64,000 nucleotides of DNA from Streptomyces stelliscabiei (GCF_014873495.1 NZ_JADBGF010000001.1:1240001-1304000); one strand, 5' to 3'; positions 52,978-62,130 are shown, counted from the first letter of the stretch. Notes: generated from the sequence alone by a model not told the origin. Made by a program: numbers and translations.

Positions 52978-54486
52978 ATGAGAACACGCACCCGACGAAC
53001 CCTGGTCCTGGCCCTGTCCGTCGCGGCGACCGCGACCGCGCTGACCGGCGTCACCGGCCCGGCGTCCGCCACCACGGCCCCTTCCTCCCCCGTCCTCACC
53101 TGGCGTTCCTGCGAACGGCCCGACGGTCCGGCCGGGCAGGAGTGCGCGCACCTGCCCGTACCGGTCGACCACCGGGACCCGGACGGCCCGCACCTCACCC
53201 TCGCCGTCTCCCGGTTACGGGCCGAGAACCCCGAGGCACGGCGCGGCACCCTGCTGGTGATCCCGGGCGGGCCGGGCGGCTCGGGTGTCAGGCGGCTCAC
53301 ACAGAAGGGAGAGGCGCTGCGGCGGGAACTCGGCGACACCTACGACATCGTCGGCCTGGACCCGCGCGGCACGGGCGGCAGCACGCGGGCGAACTGTGGG
53401 CTCTCCGCCGACGACCGGCACCTGGTGACCATGCGGTCCTGGCCGGCGGCCGACGGCGGCATCGCCGAGAACGTGGCCCGCTCCCGGCGTATCGCCGAGG
53501 CCTGCGCGACGAACGGCGGCGCGGTGCTGCGCAGCCTCAGCACCGCCAACGAGGTACGGGACATCGAGAGCCTCCGGCAGGCCCTGGGCGAGGAGCGGCT
53601 GTCGGCGTACGGAATGTCGTACGGCACCTATGTGGGTGCCGTCTACGCCCAGAAGTACCCCGAGCGGATCGACCGCCTGGTGCTGGACAGCAATGACGAC
53701 CCCGATCCCCGGCGGGTCGCGCGGGGGTGGCTGGCGAACATGGCGCGGGGCGCGGAGGACCGGTTCCCGGACTTCGCGGCCTTCGCCTCCGACCCGGCCC
53801 AGGAGCCGACGGGCCTGCGGCTTGCCGAACGCCCGGAGGACGTACGGCCGTTGTTCCTGTCCCTGGCGGCCGACCTGGACCGTACACCCAGGGAGACGAC
53901 CACCGAGGGCGTCCCCCTGACCGGCAACCGGCTGCGGCAGGTGATGCAGAACGCCCTGTACTCCGACGACTCGTTCGACGACCTGGCCCGGCTCCTCCGG
54001 CAGGTGCGGGACCCGAAGGCGACGCCGGTCCTGCCGCCCGACGTGGCCGGACCGCTGAGCGACGAGGAGGCAGCGGTGATCATGGCGGTGATCTGCAACG
54101 ACGTGCGCTGGCCGAGGTCGGTGGCCGGGCACGCGCGGGCGGTGTCCGACAGCCGCACGCGGTATCCGCTCACGGCCGGGATGCCGGTCAACATCACGCC
54201 GTGTTCCTTCTGGAAGGACCGTCCGACGGAGCCGCCGACCCGGATCACCGACCGAGGACCGTCCAGCATCCTCATGGTCCAGAACCGGCGGGACCCGGCC
54301 ACCCCCTACTCCGGCGCCCTGAAACTGCGGGCCGCGCTGGGCGAGCGTGCCCGGCTCGTCACGGTGGAGAGCGGCGGGCACGGCTCGTATCTGGGAACGG
54401 GCAACGCGTGCGGCGACCGCGCGGTGACCGCCTTCCTCCGCACGGGACAGCGGCCTCAGCGGGATGTCTCCTGCCCGGACGACTGA
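52978..54486 (+). CDS. Secreted alpha/beta hydrolase, tripeptidyl aminopeptidase (Tap) family
   Basis: A 502-aa exported serine peptidase. The Sec/Tat-like signal has MRTRTRRT, a hydrophobic stretch and cleavage near GPASA (residue 31). The alpha/beta-hydrolase core contains IPGGPGGSG (oxyanion hole), GLDPRGTGGST, nucleophile S214 in AYGMSYGTYVG, and late in the protein ILMVQNRRDPATPYSG and the catalytic His in ESGGHGSYLG. The TAP C-terminal domain is present. It releases peptides from proteins outside the cell. Leaderless start at 52978 under the dyad; the earlier ATG 52969 would lie inside the -10. Confidence 0.92.
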   Translation: MRTRTRRTLVLALSVAATATALTGVTGPASATTAPSSPVLTWRSCERPDGPAGQECAHLPVPVDHRDPDGPHLTLAVSRLRAENPEARRGTLLVIPGGPGGSGVRRLTQKGEALRRELGDTYDIVGLDPRGTGGSTRANCGLSADDRHLVTMRSWPAADGGIAENVARSRRIAEACATNGGAVLRSLSTANEVRDIESLRQALGEERLSAYGMSYGTYVGAVYAQKYPERIDRLVLDSNDDPDPRRVARGWLANMARGAEDRFPDFAAFASDPAQEPTGLRLAERPEDVRPLFLSLAADLDRTPRETTTEGVPLTGNRLRQVMQNALYSDDSFDDLARLLRQVRDPKATPVLPPDVAGPLSDEEAAVIMAVICNDVRWPRSVAGHARAVSDSRTRYPLTAGMPVNITPCSFWKDRPTEPPTRITDRGPSSILMVQNRRDPATPYSGALKLRAALGERARLVTVESGGHGSYLGTGNACGDRAVTAFLRTGQRPQRDVSCPDD

Positions 54487-54513
54487 TCCGGGCCCGGCCC
54501 CCGTGGGCCGTGG

Positions 54514-56949
54514 TCACGACCGCCGGGGTCCCGGCAGCTCCGGGCCGATACGCGCGAGCAGTTCCTGCCGCTCGTGGGCGAAGGCCGGGTCCGCCTGGTA
54601 GTCGGAGTGGCCGAGGATCGGGGCGGGCAGCGGGTGGGCGCCGGTGCGGCCGTAGGCGAGCGGGTCGGTGAGGGGTTCGGCGTCGACCTGCGGTCCGTTC
54701 CGGCTCGTCAGGCGTACGGGGCCGCCGATGGGGTCGGTGAGGCGGTACAGGTTGCGCCAGCAGTCGATCTCACGGTGCAGGGAGGCCAGCGGCTCGGGGC
54801 CGAAATGGGCGGGGAACCACCGTCCGTACAGGCGCTCCAGCGGGGAGCCGTAGGTGAGGAGCGCGACCCGTCCGCGCACCGCCGGGGTCAGCTGCCAGGC
54901 GGCGGCCGCGGCGAGGACGCTGCCCTGGGAGTGGCCGGAGATGACGAGCCGGCCGCCCGTTGCGCGGGTCCAGGTGGCCATGCGCCAGGTCAGGTCGGGC
55001 ACGGCCCGCTCGGCATAGCAGGGCGGCGCGAACGGATGCGCGGCGCGCGGCCAGAACGTGCCGACGTCCCAGAGGATGCCGATCGTGCGGCGCGCGGAGG
55101 CGTCCTTGTAGGCCCGCCTCCCCCAGGTGACGAACAGCAGGAAGCCCACACCGATCAGCCACGACCCCAGCGCCTGGGCGGCCTGGGCGGCGCCCGCGAC
55201 GAAGCCGGAGGAGCCGAGCGCCGCCCGCGCCGGTGTCTCGCCCGTCGCCAGGGCACCGGTCAGGGCGCCCGCGCCGAGCAGCAGGGTCACGGTGGAGGTG
55301 ATGCCGACGAGGCGGGGCGCCCGGTCGGTGAGCGCGGCCATGGCCCGGGTGCGGGCGATACGGCGGGTGCGTCCCGCGTCCAGGGACTCGTGCTCCTCGC
55401 CGGGCCGCTCCTCGCGCTGTCGCTCCCGCGTCAGGTCGTACTCCTGCTCCACCGCCGCCGTCTCCGTCCTGCGCAGGACCCAGGTGCGGCGGGCCAGCCA
55501 GCCGAGGAGGCCGAGGACGACCAGGAGGAAGGGCGGGATCACGGAGGCCTGCCAGGTGAGGAGGACGGGCGGCCCGGGCAGGGCGTCGTCGGTGCCGCCC
55601 AGCCAGTCGGCGACGCGCTGCGCGACCCCGGCGGACATCACACCGCCGAGCGCGCAGGCGAGCATCGCGACGGAGGGGCCGGCCAGACCGTACAGGGCGG
55701 TGCGCGGGTCGGGACGGGAGCGGTACAGGAGGTGCGCGACGACGCCGAGCGCGAGGACCAGCAGACCCTGCACCAGCGTGATCCCGCCGAAGGTCATGTC
55801 ACCCGGCAGCCGCCCCGCCGACCGCCAGCCGGGGCGTGACCACCCGGCGTACACCAGGGCGAGGACGAGCACGGCGATCGAGGCGCCCGGCAGACCGCGT
55901 ACCAGCCGCTCGTCCAGACGCTTGTCGAGGCGCCGCTCGCTGCGGCCCCGGCGGCACACCACCCACACCACGACGATGGCGAGCACGACGAGTGCCGCGT
56001 TCAGCAGCCAGCCGAGCAGTTCCAGGACGGCGGGACCGCCCGCCCGGCGGTCCTGGCGGGCGGCGGACGTGCCCACGGCCGCCGCCACGGTCAGGAAGCC
56101 GGCCGCCACATGGGCGGCACGCAGCCTGGCCACGAGACGGCGTCCGTACCAGAAGCCGGGCCGACCGAGGGCGACGCGTGCCGTCTCCTCGGCCTCGGAG
56201 GCGGTGCGCGGCGCCTTCTCGTCCTGCGGGCGGGTCACGCCGTGCTCCATGGGGCGCTGGGACTCGTACTCGCTCCAGGTGCGGTGGGAGAGATACCACA
56301 GCAGACCGGTCAGGGCGGTGGGGACCAGGGCCGCCAGTGCGAGGCGGCGGCCGGGCAGGCTCCACCAGCCGTCGTCGGAGACGGCCGGGGAGAGAAAACC
56401 GAGCCAGGTGTGCGCCCGCGCACAGCCGCGTGCGCCCGCACACTGCCAGGCGGTCAGGTCGAGCGCGACCTCGCAGGCGGCCGCGACGAGCAGGACGGTC
56501 AACGTCAGGCCGGTCAACCGGACCAGGAGGCCGTAGAGGCGGACGGTCCGGCGGCGGTCGCGGGCGCCGGGCCGCATCCAGTGGGCGAGGTTGACGACCA
56601 TGAACGGCAGCAGTAACAGCCACAGCGCGCGGGAGCCGTCGCCGGAGGTGAGGTTGCACCAGACGTAGGCCTCGGGGACGGGCTCGCCCCGGCGGTCGGC
56701 GGGCCGTTCCTCCGCGTCGGCGTCGTCGATGCGCCGGAAGACGGCGGCCGTGTCGTCGCCGGTGATCCGGACCGTGCGCGGATCGTCGAGCATGCGGTCG
56801 GGGCTGGTTCCCCCGACGCCGTGGACGAGGAGTTCGAGGGCGGGACCGTCCGGCGTCGACCGGCCCGATTCGGGGCGCTTCTCCGTCTCGGCGGGATCCG
56901 GATGTTCCCTGGGTTCCGTATGTGCCGTATGTTCCCTCGCACGATCCAC
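54514..56949 (-). CDS. Large integral membrane protein with C-terminal lipase-like hydrolase domain
   Basis: An 811-aa protein with about ten TM helices (from ALWLLLLPFMVVNLAHWM near residue 110 to about 600). An alpha/beta-hydrolase motif follows, with the putative nucleophile S674 in LVISGHSQGSVLAAAAAW and LLTYGSPLERLYGRWF. The N-terminal segment LELLVHGVGGTSPDRM resembles the start of a lipase/hydrolase fold, so the membrane region may be inserted between two halves. Possible lipid hydrolase; substrate unknown. It converges on the Tap gene. Confidence 0.8.
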   Translation of the reverse strand: MDRAREHTAHTEPREHPDPAETEKRPESGRSTPDGPALELLVHGVGGTSPDRMLDDPRTVRITGDDTAAVFRRIDDADAEERPADRRGEPVPEAYVWCNLTSGDGSRALWLLLLPFMVVNLAHWMRPGARDRRRTVRLYGLLVRLTGLTLTVLLVAAACEVALDLTAWQCAGARGCARAHTWLGFLSPAVSDDGWWSLPGRRLALAALVPTALTGLLWYLSHRTWSEYESQRPMEHGVTRPQDEKAPRTASEAEETARVALGRPGFWYGRRLVARLRAAHVAAGFLTVAAAVGTSAARQDRRAGGPAVLELLGWLLNAALVVLAIVVVWVVCRRGRSERRLDKRLDERLVRGLPGASIAVLVLALVYAGWSRPGWRSAGRLPGDMTFGGITLVQGLLVLALGVVAHLLYRSRPDPRTALYGLAGPSVAMLACALGGVMSAGVAQRVADWLGGTDDALPGPPVLLTWQASVIPPFLLVVLGLLGWLARRTWVLRRTETAAVEQEYDLTRERQREERPGEEHESLDAGRTRRIARTRAMAALTDRAPRLVGITSTVTLLLGAGALTGALATGETPARAALGSSGFVAGAAQAAQALGSWLIGVGFLLFVTWGRRAYKDASARRTIGILWDVGTFWPRAAHPFAPPCYAERAVPDLTWRMATWTRATGGRLVISGHSQGSVLAAAAAWQLTPAVRGRVALLTYGSPLERLYGRWFPAHFGPEPLASLHREIDCWRNLYRLTDPIGGPVRLTSRNGPQVDAEPLTDPLAYGRTGAHPLPAPILGHSDYQADPAFAHERQELLARIGPELPGPRRS

Positions 56950-57239
56950 TGTTCCGCTTCCCCCGTGACGCGCCGCAAGTCAGGTGATGTGCAGGCACTG
57001 ATGATCGCCGCTGAGGGCGCCTCGTACACCTGTGGTCACCGAATCTCCTCGATCCGTGTGATAGTGACGGGCGCGAGAAACGGTGCGTGACGTGCACGTG
57101 ACTGTGCAGGTAGTGGCATCGCCCGTGGTGGGGCGTGCGAATATGGGACGTCCTCGGGACCGGGGACGGGGGAATGTCCTCGTCGGAGGGGGTAGGGAAG
57201 GCGTGTCGGGCGTGATGGGGCGAGAGGACCGGAGCGGGC

Positions 57240-58073
57240 GTGAGTGAGAACCAGAACCTCCTCGCGGAGCAGCGCCGAGCCCTGATCCTCGACGAGGTAC
57301 GACGGCGGGGCGGGGTCCGGGTCAACGAGCTGACCCGCAGACTCGGCGTGTCGGACATGACGGTGCGCCGCGATCTGGACGCACTCGCCCGCCAGGGCGC
57401 GGTGGAGAAGGTGCACGGCGGCGCGGTGCCGGTGGCCGAGGCGAGCACGCACGAGCCCGGTTTCGAGGCGAAGTCCGGGCTGGAGCTGAGCGCCAAGGAG
57501 GACATCGCGCGGTCCGCCGCGGAGCTGGTCGCTCCGGGGTCGGCGATCGCCCTGTCGGGTGGTACGACGACGTACGCGCTGGCGCACCGGCTCGTGGACG
57601 TGCCGGATCTGACCGTGGTCACCAATTCGGTGCGGGTCGCCGACGTCTTCCACGCCGCGCAGCGCACGACGGGCCCCCGGCAGGGAGCGGCGACCGTGGT
57701 GCTGACGGGCGGGGTGCGGACGCCGTCCGACTCCCTGGTGGGGCCGGTGGCGGATCAGGCGATCGCGGCGCTCCACTTCGATGTGCTGTTCCTCGGGGTG
57801 CACGGGATATCGGTCGAGGCGGGTCTGTCCACGCCGAACCTGGCGGAGGCCGAGACCAATCGGCGGCTGGTGCAGTCGGCGCGGCGGGTCGTCGTGGTGG
57901 CCGACCACACCAAGTGGGGGACGGTGGGCCTGAGTTCGTTCGCGGCGCTGGAGCAGGTCGACACGCTGGTGACCGACGCGGGGCTGGCCGCGCAGGCACG
58001 GGCCGAGATCGCGGAGCATCTGCGACGGCTGGTGGTGGCCGGGGAGGACTCCGACGACGGCGTGGACATCTGA
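57240..58073 (+). CDS. DeoR family transcriptional regulator
   Basis: A 277-aa regulator. The N-terminal HTH has RALILDEVRRRGGVRVNELT ... VSDMTVRRDLDALARQG, followed by the KVHGGAV hinge of the family. The C-terminal DeoR sensor domain (about 80-250, IALSGGTTTYALAHRL, DVLFLGVHGIS, VVADHTKWG) binds a sugar phosphate. Such proteins usually repress sugar-catabolism operons; no such operon is adjacent. GTG 57240 with GAGAGGACCGGAG upstream. Confidence 0.94.
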   Translation: MSENQNLLAEQRRALILDEVRRRGGVRVNELTRRLGVSDMTVRRDLDALARQGAVEKVHGGAVPVAEASTHEPGFEAKSGLELSAKEDIARSAAELVAPGSAIALSGGTTTYALAHRLVDVPDLTVVTNSVRVADVFHAAQRTTGPRQGAATVVLTGGVRTPSDSLVGPVADQAIAALHFDVLFLGVHGISVEAGLSTPNLAEAETNRRLVQSARRVVVVADHTKWGTVGLSSFAALEQVDTLVTDAGLAAQARAEIAEHLRRLVVAGEDSDDGVDI

Positions 58074-58131
58074 GCGCCGTTCGGAAGGCGGGGGCGCACT
58101 GCGGGGTATCGCCGGTCGCGTCCGCGCGGGG

Positions 58132-58228
58132 GGAGCCGTCGATCGACACGGCTCCCGCCTTGCAGGGGGCTGGCCCCTGCACGGAAGAGTCTGCGCTCTG
58201 CCCCGAAGAGTCCGGGCTCCTGCCCGGA
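58132..58228. terminator. Three tandem hairpins between convergent genes
   Basis: Stem 1 GGGAGCCGT/ACGGCTCCC (58132-58157), stem 2 TGCAGGGG/CCCCTGCA (58162-58182), stem 3 TCCGGGC/GCCCGGA (58211-58228). All are symmetric, so they can serve both the deoR-type and the cysteine-synthase-like transcripts. Confidence 0.75.
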
Positions 58229-58233
58229 AGGGT

Positions 58234-59364
58234 CTAGTGGGGCGCCGACCACACCCCGGTACGCAGGAGTGACTCGATGGCCGCCGTGTAGGGCGCGATG
58301 TCCAGGCCCTGCTCCCGCAGCCACCCGTCCGAGTAGTACTTGTCGAGGTAGCGGTCGCCCGGGTCGCAGAGCAGGGTCACCACACTGCCCTGGCGGCCCT
58401 CCGCCACCATCTCGGCGATGATCTTGAGGGCGCTCCACAGGCCCGTCCCCGTGGAGCCGCCGGCCTTGCGGCCGATGGCCTGCTCCAGGGCGCGCACGGC
58501 GGCGACGCTGGCGGCGTCGGGCACCTTCATCATGCGGTCCACGGCGCCCGGGACGAAGCTGGGCTCCATGCGGGGGCGGCCGATGCCCTCGATGCGGGAG
58601 CCGCAGTCGCAGGTGACGTCCGGGTCGCCGGTCGTCCAGCCCTCGAAGAAACAGGAGTTCTCGGGGTCGGCGACACAGATCCGGGTGTCGTACTGCATGT
58701 AGTGGACGTACCGGGCGATGGTCGCGGAGGTGCCTCCGGTGCCGGCGGTGGCCACGATCCAGGCGGGCTCGGGGAATCGCTCCAACTGGAGCTGGCGGAA
58801 GACGGATTCGGCGATGTTGTTGTTGCCGCGCCAGTCCGTGGCCCGCTCGGCGTAGGTGAACTGGTCCATGTAGTGGCCCCCGGTCTCCCCCGCGAGGCGG
58901 GCCGACTCCTCGTACATCTTCCGTGAGTCGTCCACGAAGTGGCAGCGGCCGCCGTGGAATTCGATCAGGCGGATCTTCTCGGCGCTGGTCGTGCGGGGCA
59001 TGACGGCGATGAAGGGGACGCCGATCAGTTTGGCGAAGTACGCCTCGGAGACGGCGGTGGAGCCGCTGGACGCCTCGATGACGGGGCGGCCCGGCCGGAC
59101 CCAGCCGTTGCACAGTCCGTAGAGGAAGAGGGAACGGGCGAGGCGGTGCTTGAGGCTGCCGGTGGGGTGGGTCGACTCGTCCTTGAGGTACAGGTCGATG
59201 CCCCAGGTCTCGGGCAGCGGGAAGCGCAGCAGATGGGTGTCGGCGGAGCGGTTGGCGTCGGCCTGGACCTTGCGCACGGCCTCTTTGAGCCAGCCGCGGT
59301 ACCCGTCGTCGCTGTGATCGACGTCGAGGGTGGCGCCCGGACGGGTGGGGTGGGGGGTGCTCAC
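58234..59364 (-). CDS. PLP-dependent cysteine-synthase/cystathionine-beta-synthase-like enzyme
   Basis: A 376-aa fold-type II PLP enzyme. The PLP lysine lies in [18 protein letters not shown] and the substrate/phosphate loop is [32 protein letters not shown] is the phosphate-binding glycine loop and [20 protein letters not shown] the C-terminal signature. [13 protein letters not shown] stretch with two Cys is unusual and may bind metal or act in redox control. GTG 59364 has GAGGAG 7 nt upstream, better than GTG 59379. Substrate is unknown; the family makes or breaks cysteine-type compounds. Confidence 0.9.
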   Translation of the reverse strand: MSTPHPTRPGATLDVDHSDDGYRGWLKEAVRKVQADANRSADTHLLRFPLPETWGIDLYLKDESTHPTGSLKHRLARSLFLYGLCNGWVRPGRPVIEASSGSTAVSEAYFAKLIGVPFIAVMPRTTSAEKIRLIEFHGGRCHFVDDSRKMYEESARLAGETGGHYMDQFTYAERATDWRGNNNIAESVFRQLQLERFPEPAWIVATAGTGGTSATIARYVHYMQYDTRICVADPENSCFFEGWTTGDPDVTCDCGSRIEGIGRPRMEPSFVPGAVDRMMKVPDAASVAAVRALEQAIGRKAGGSTGTGLWSALKIIAEMVAEGRQGSVVTLLCDPGDRYLDKYYSDGWLREQGLDIAPYTAAIESLLRTGVWSAPH

Positions 59365-59375
59365 GGGCGTGCTCC

Positions 59376-59453
59376 TCACGCATTGCGCCGACGGCGGATC
59401 GCGGCGTCGGACACCCCGATGATAGACATCTTCAGCACGCCCCTCACCTGCAT
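59376..59453 (-). CDS. Possible 25-residue leader peptide
   Basis: An ATG at 59453 with AAAGGG 6 nt upstream opens a 25-codon frame ([20 protein letters not shown], then RRRNA) that stops at 59376-59378, 11 nt before the GTG of the cysteine-synthase-like gene. Its ribosome binding site lies in the 3' arm of the hairpin at 59460-59480. It may couple translation to the downstream gene; the peptide has no Cys. A TATCAT -10 inside it (59419-59424) offers a competing model with a short leader. Confidence 0.4.
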   Translation of the reverse strand: MQVRGVLKMSIIGVSDAAIRRRRNA

Positions 59454-59459
59454 AAACAT

Positions 59460-59480
59460 CCCTTTGAGCACCTCAAAGGG
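59460..59480 (-). promoter_or_regulatory. Perfect 9-bp hairpin/operator
   Basis: CCCTTTGAG-N3-CTCAAAGGG, extended by one further T-A pair. In RNA of the minus strand it hides the AAAGGG ribosome binding site of the leader frame; as DNA it is an ideal dimer-binding dyad. It is AT-richer than its surroundings. Confidence 0.65.
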
Positions 59481-59724
59481 ACTCCTGTGGCAAGGATGCG
59501 CCGGGCGCATGGGGGGCGCATGCCGCGCATGCGCCGGAACCCCGCCCCCGGTCCACCGTGCGCACTGGTGCTCGACCCGCAGGACGGGCAGACTTCACCG
59601 CACGGGCCGAGCCGACGCCACCGGGGCCGTTCAGGGGGAGGCGGCCTCGGGCACACTGGATCACGGTCCGCGACGGATCGGACGACGACACAGGACAGCC
59701 GACGCGCACTAGGGGGCGGGATAC

Positions 59725-60045
59725 ATGGCCGAGCCGGAGTTCAGGGCCACGGGCGTCCGGATCGGGAAGAGGCTGCGGCAGCTCACCCGGGCGGGGCAGG
59801 TCCGGATCGAGGACGGCCGGCTGCAGTTGCTGACCAGCTACGGCAGCGAGATCGACAGCGCCCCGGTGCAGGCGGTGCGCGCCTCGAAGCCCTGGTTCGC
59901 CAACGAGGACCGGGCGTTGGCCGACGTCAACGGCACCCGTTACACGCTCACACTGAACGAGCACGACCCGGCTCCGGGGAAGCCAGGTCCACCCTCGGCA
60001 CGCCGGTTCATAGAGGCGGTACGCAGGGCCGCGGGGCGGGGCTGA
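59725..60045 (+). CDS. Conserved-looking hypothetical protein
   Basis: A 106-aa soluble protein with a beta-rich middle (QVRIEDGRLQLLTSYGSEID, VNGTRYTLTLNEHD) and an amphipathic C-terminal helix (ARRFIEAVRRAAGRG). GGGGGCGGG 5-10 nt before ATG 59725 is a good ribosome binding site. No known domain recognised and no signal peptide. Confidence 0.75.
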   Translation: MAEPEFRATGVRIGKRLRQLTRAGQVRIEDGRLQLLTSYGSEIDSAPVQAVRASKPWFANEDRALADVNGTRYTLTLNEHDPAPGKPGPPSARRFIEAVRRAAGRG

Positions 60046-60422
60046 CGCAACGGGCAGCGCGGCGGGCCTACGGGGAGGCCCTACGCGGAGGGCCTATGCC
60101 GCGGGCTGTGGACATGGGCCTACGAAAGCGGGCCTTCGCAGCCGGTCGGCGCATCGCGAGTTGCGGGACCGGGCCCCCTGGGCCACTCTGGTCTCACGTC
60201 ACTCTGGGTTTACCGGCGATCACGCTGCGAACCAGCCCGCCGGCCACGTCAGCGGGCGGCGGCCGTGCGCAGCCACCCCGCGAGCAGGCGGCAGCTCCGG
60301 CTACCGTCACCAGGCGGCAGTCTCAGGCGGCCGCACCACAGCAGGCGGCGTTTTTCGCCCAGCCACCTCGCTGGATCCGTACTCCGATCTTCTTCCGGAC
60401 TCAACTTCGGGGAGTCGCAGCC
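60046..60422. other. Intergenic region with short recurring motifs
   Basis: No gene in 377 nt. GGGCCTA recurs four times between 60065 and 60125 and CAGGCGGC recurs several times between 60280 and 60350, suggesting secondary structure. The open + frame through it is low complexity and lacks a start site. Confidence 0.4.
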
Positions 60423-60974
60423 GTGATCAGCCAGCAAAGCAGGCACTGCACGGTGGAGCTCCAAGCCCTGCCGTCGCGGATCGGACAGGTCCGCAGAATC
60501 GTATCTGCGCAATTGCGCTACTGGCATCTGGATCCGTTGATAGAGCGGGCCGCGCTCGGGGTGACCGAGCTGCTGTCCAACGTCCACCGGCACGCGGAGC
60601 CGGACAAGATCTGCACCGTGGAGATGGAGTTGCTCCTCGGCCGGCTCACGGTCTCGGTGCATGACAACGACCCCCGCCTCCCCGTCGTCCAGGACGCGGA
60701 ACCCTTCGCCACCTGCGGCCGCGGTCTCGCGATGGTCGCCGCGGTGAGCGAGAGCTGGGGTGTGCGGCCGCACGGCGAGTCGGGGAAGGTCGTGTGGTTC
60801 ACGCTGCCGGCGTCCTCGGCGGCGGTGCCGAAGATCTCGCCGTACGTCGCCGGACTGACGGTGGAGGCCGCCCAGCCCTGCGACACCGGGCAGCCGTACG
60901 ACACCGGACGCAGGCCTGCCGCACGCGGGCGCAGGTCCGAACACGCTCCCGCCCGGTCGGCCGTCGCAGGCTGA
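60423..60974 (+). CDS. ATP-binding protein, RsbW-like anti-sigma/HATPase_c_2 family
   Basis: A 183-aa GHKL-type protein. The N-box is AALGVTELLSNVHRHAEPDK, the G1-like box VSVHDNDPRLP and the G2-like box TCGRGLAMVAAVSESWGV. The tail from about residue 145 is Arg/Ala/Pro-rich. Streptomycetes carry many such kinases, acting with PP2C phosphatases and anti-anti-sigma factors. GTG 60423 has GGGGAG 10 nt upstream; the long upstream extension is rejected as low complexity. Confidence 0.9.
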   Translation: MISQQSRHCTVELQALPSRIGQVRRIVSAQLRYWHLDPLIERAALGVTELLSNVHRHAEPDKICTVEMELLLGRLTVSVHDNDPRLPVVQDAEPFATCGRGLAMVAAVSESWGVRPHGESGKVVWFTLPASSAAVPKISPYVAGLTVEAAQPCDTGQPYDTGRRPAARGRRSEHAPARSAVAG

Positions 60975-61225
60975 CCGGGCGGTGACCATCGCGCCGTACG
61001 TCGACGAGGTGCTCGTACGCCGACGACCAGGGTTCGAGCGTCGGCTGATCCCGCACCCGGCGCGCTCCTCGCGCTTCCGGGCGCCGGGCACCGCGCGGTG
61101 GGTCGACCGTGTTCGCGACGCGGCGGCCTCGGAGATCGCCGCACCTGAGCACTCCCGGACCCGAGCGCCCGCGGGCCAGGATGGGAACCGACACCGGCAC
61201 CCCGATCCGAGAAAAGGCACCGCCC
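60975..61225. other. Intergenic, no gene recognised
   Basis: 251 nt. Open frames exist on both strands but none has a known domain with a matching ribosome binding site. Confidence 0.4.
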
Positions 61226-61411
61226 ATGGCACTGGAGATGCGCGACCGCTGCGAGCGCTGCGAAACAACGACCCTGCCCACCGACGCCCCGGCCCGCATC
61301 TGCTCCTACGAGTGCACGTTCTGCGTGCCCTGCGGCGATGCGATGGGCGAGATCTGCCCCAACTGCGGCGGGGAACTGGTGGCCAGACCTCGCCGCCGGA
61401 CGGACGCGTAG
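61226..61411 (+). CDS. DUF1272 small zinc-ribbon-like protein
   Basis: A 61-aa protein with eight cysteines (C9, C12, C26, C30, C33, C36, C44, C47) in the DUF1272 pattern RDRCERC ... ICSYECTFC ... ICPNCGGELV, so it probably binds two zinc ions. ATG 61226 follows AAAAGGC. Function unknown; the protein is widespread in proteobacteria and actinobacteria. Confidence 0.9.
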   Translation: MALEMRDRCERCETTTLPTDAPARICSYECTFCVPCGDAMGEICPNCGGELVARPRRRTDA

Positions 61412-61665
61412 GCGGGGACCTGGAGTGTCATGGGGCACCGCACCGGTGCCGCAGCCCTGCACGACGGAGCTGCTTCCATCGACAACCGGCCGCCGCGTGC
61501 CACCCTCGCCTCGGCCTCGGCCTCGGTCCGCCGGCGTGCGCCGCACCCGTCGACGCCGTGGAGACGCCGGGCTGTGTCACCATCGTCGGGGTGATCGGGG
61601 GTGCAGGGGCGCCCGTACTTCCTGGTGAAGGCGACCGATGTGGAGCAGACGGAGGGGCACGCGGC
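61412..61665. other. Intergenic, no gene recognised
   Basis: 254 nt. A short frame from GTG 61601 to 61696 overlaps the GtrA start and is not supported by a spaced ribosome binding site. Confidence 0.4.
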
Positions 61666-62130
61666 GTGCGGCACGACGAAGGACCTCATACGCTGACGCG
61701 GACGGCGACGCGCACGGAGCCACCCCCCGAGCGTCACCCCTTGACGAAGCGCGGCACATCGGGCCAGATCGCCACTTTCGCCCTGGTCGGGGTGGTCAAC
61801 ACCGCGGTCTACTACGGCCTTTATCTGCTGTTCCTCCAGCGGCTTCCCTATCTGGCCGCGCATGTTCTCGCGTTCGCCCTGAGTATGACGGGCTCGTTCT
61901 TCCTGAACGCGAGATTCACCTATCGCACCCGTCCGACCTGGCGTAAGTTCCTGCTGTTCCCGCTGACCAACGCCACCAATTTCCTGCTCACGACGGCAGG
62001 TGTCTATCTGATCGTGGACGTCCTGCACGCGGGCCACCGGTTCGCTCCCCTGCTCGCGTCGGGGGCGGCGGTCCCGGTGACGTTCGTGGTCTCCCGCTCG
62101 ATCATGCTGCGGGGCACGGGCACCGGCTGA
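61666..62130 (+). CDS. GtrA family membrane protein
   Basis: A 154-aa protein with four TM helices: about 37-55 (FALVGVVNTAVYYGLYLLFL), 62-82, 97-117 and 125-145. The family signature FALVGVVNTAVY and SFFLNARFTYR are present. GtrA proteins flip polyprenyl-linked sugars or anchor surface-glycan synthesis. GTG 61666 has GGAGGGG 8 nt upstream. No glycosyltransferase partner adjoins it; the next gene is convergent, 6 nt away. Confidence 0.92.
   Translation: MRHDEGPHTLTRTATRTEPPPERHPLTKRGTSGQIATFALVGVVNTAVYYGLYLLFLQRLPYLAAHVLAFALSMTGSFFLNARFTYRTRPTWRKFLLFPLTNATNFLLTTAGVYLIVDVLHAGHRFAPLLASGAAVPVTFVVSRSIMLRGTGTG

Noticed and set aside
50365..53193. 942-codon minus-strand frame opposite the beta-helix/AAA+ gene
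   Set aside because: Composition is typical of antisense shadow; the plus strand has intact Walker motifs and beta-helix periodicity.
57090..57099. ACGTGCACGT palindrome upstream of the deoR-type gene
   Set aside because: Only 10 bp and common by chance in GC-rich DNA; no second copy to support an operator.
61601..61696. 31-codon frame beginning MQGRPYFLVKATDVEQ
   Set aside because: Protein-like composition, but no spaced ribosome binding site, and it overlaps the better supported GtrA start.
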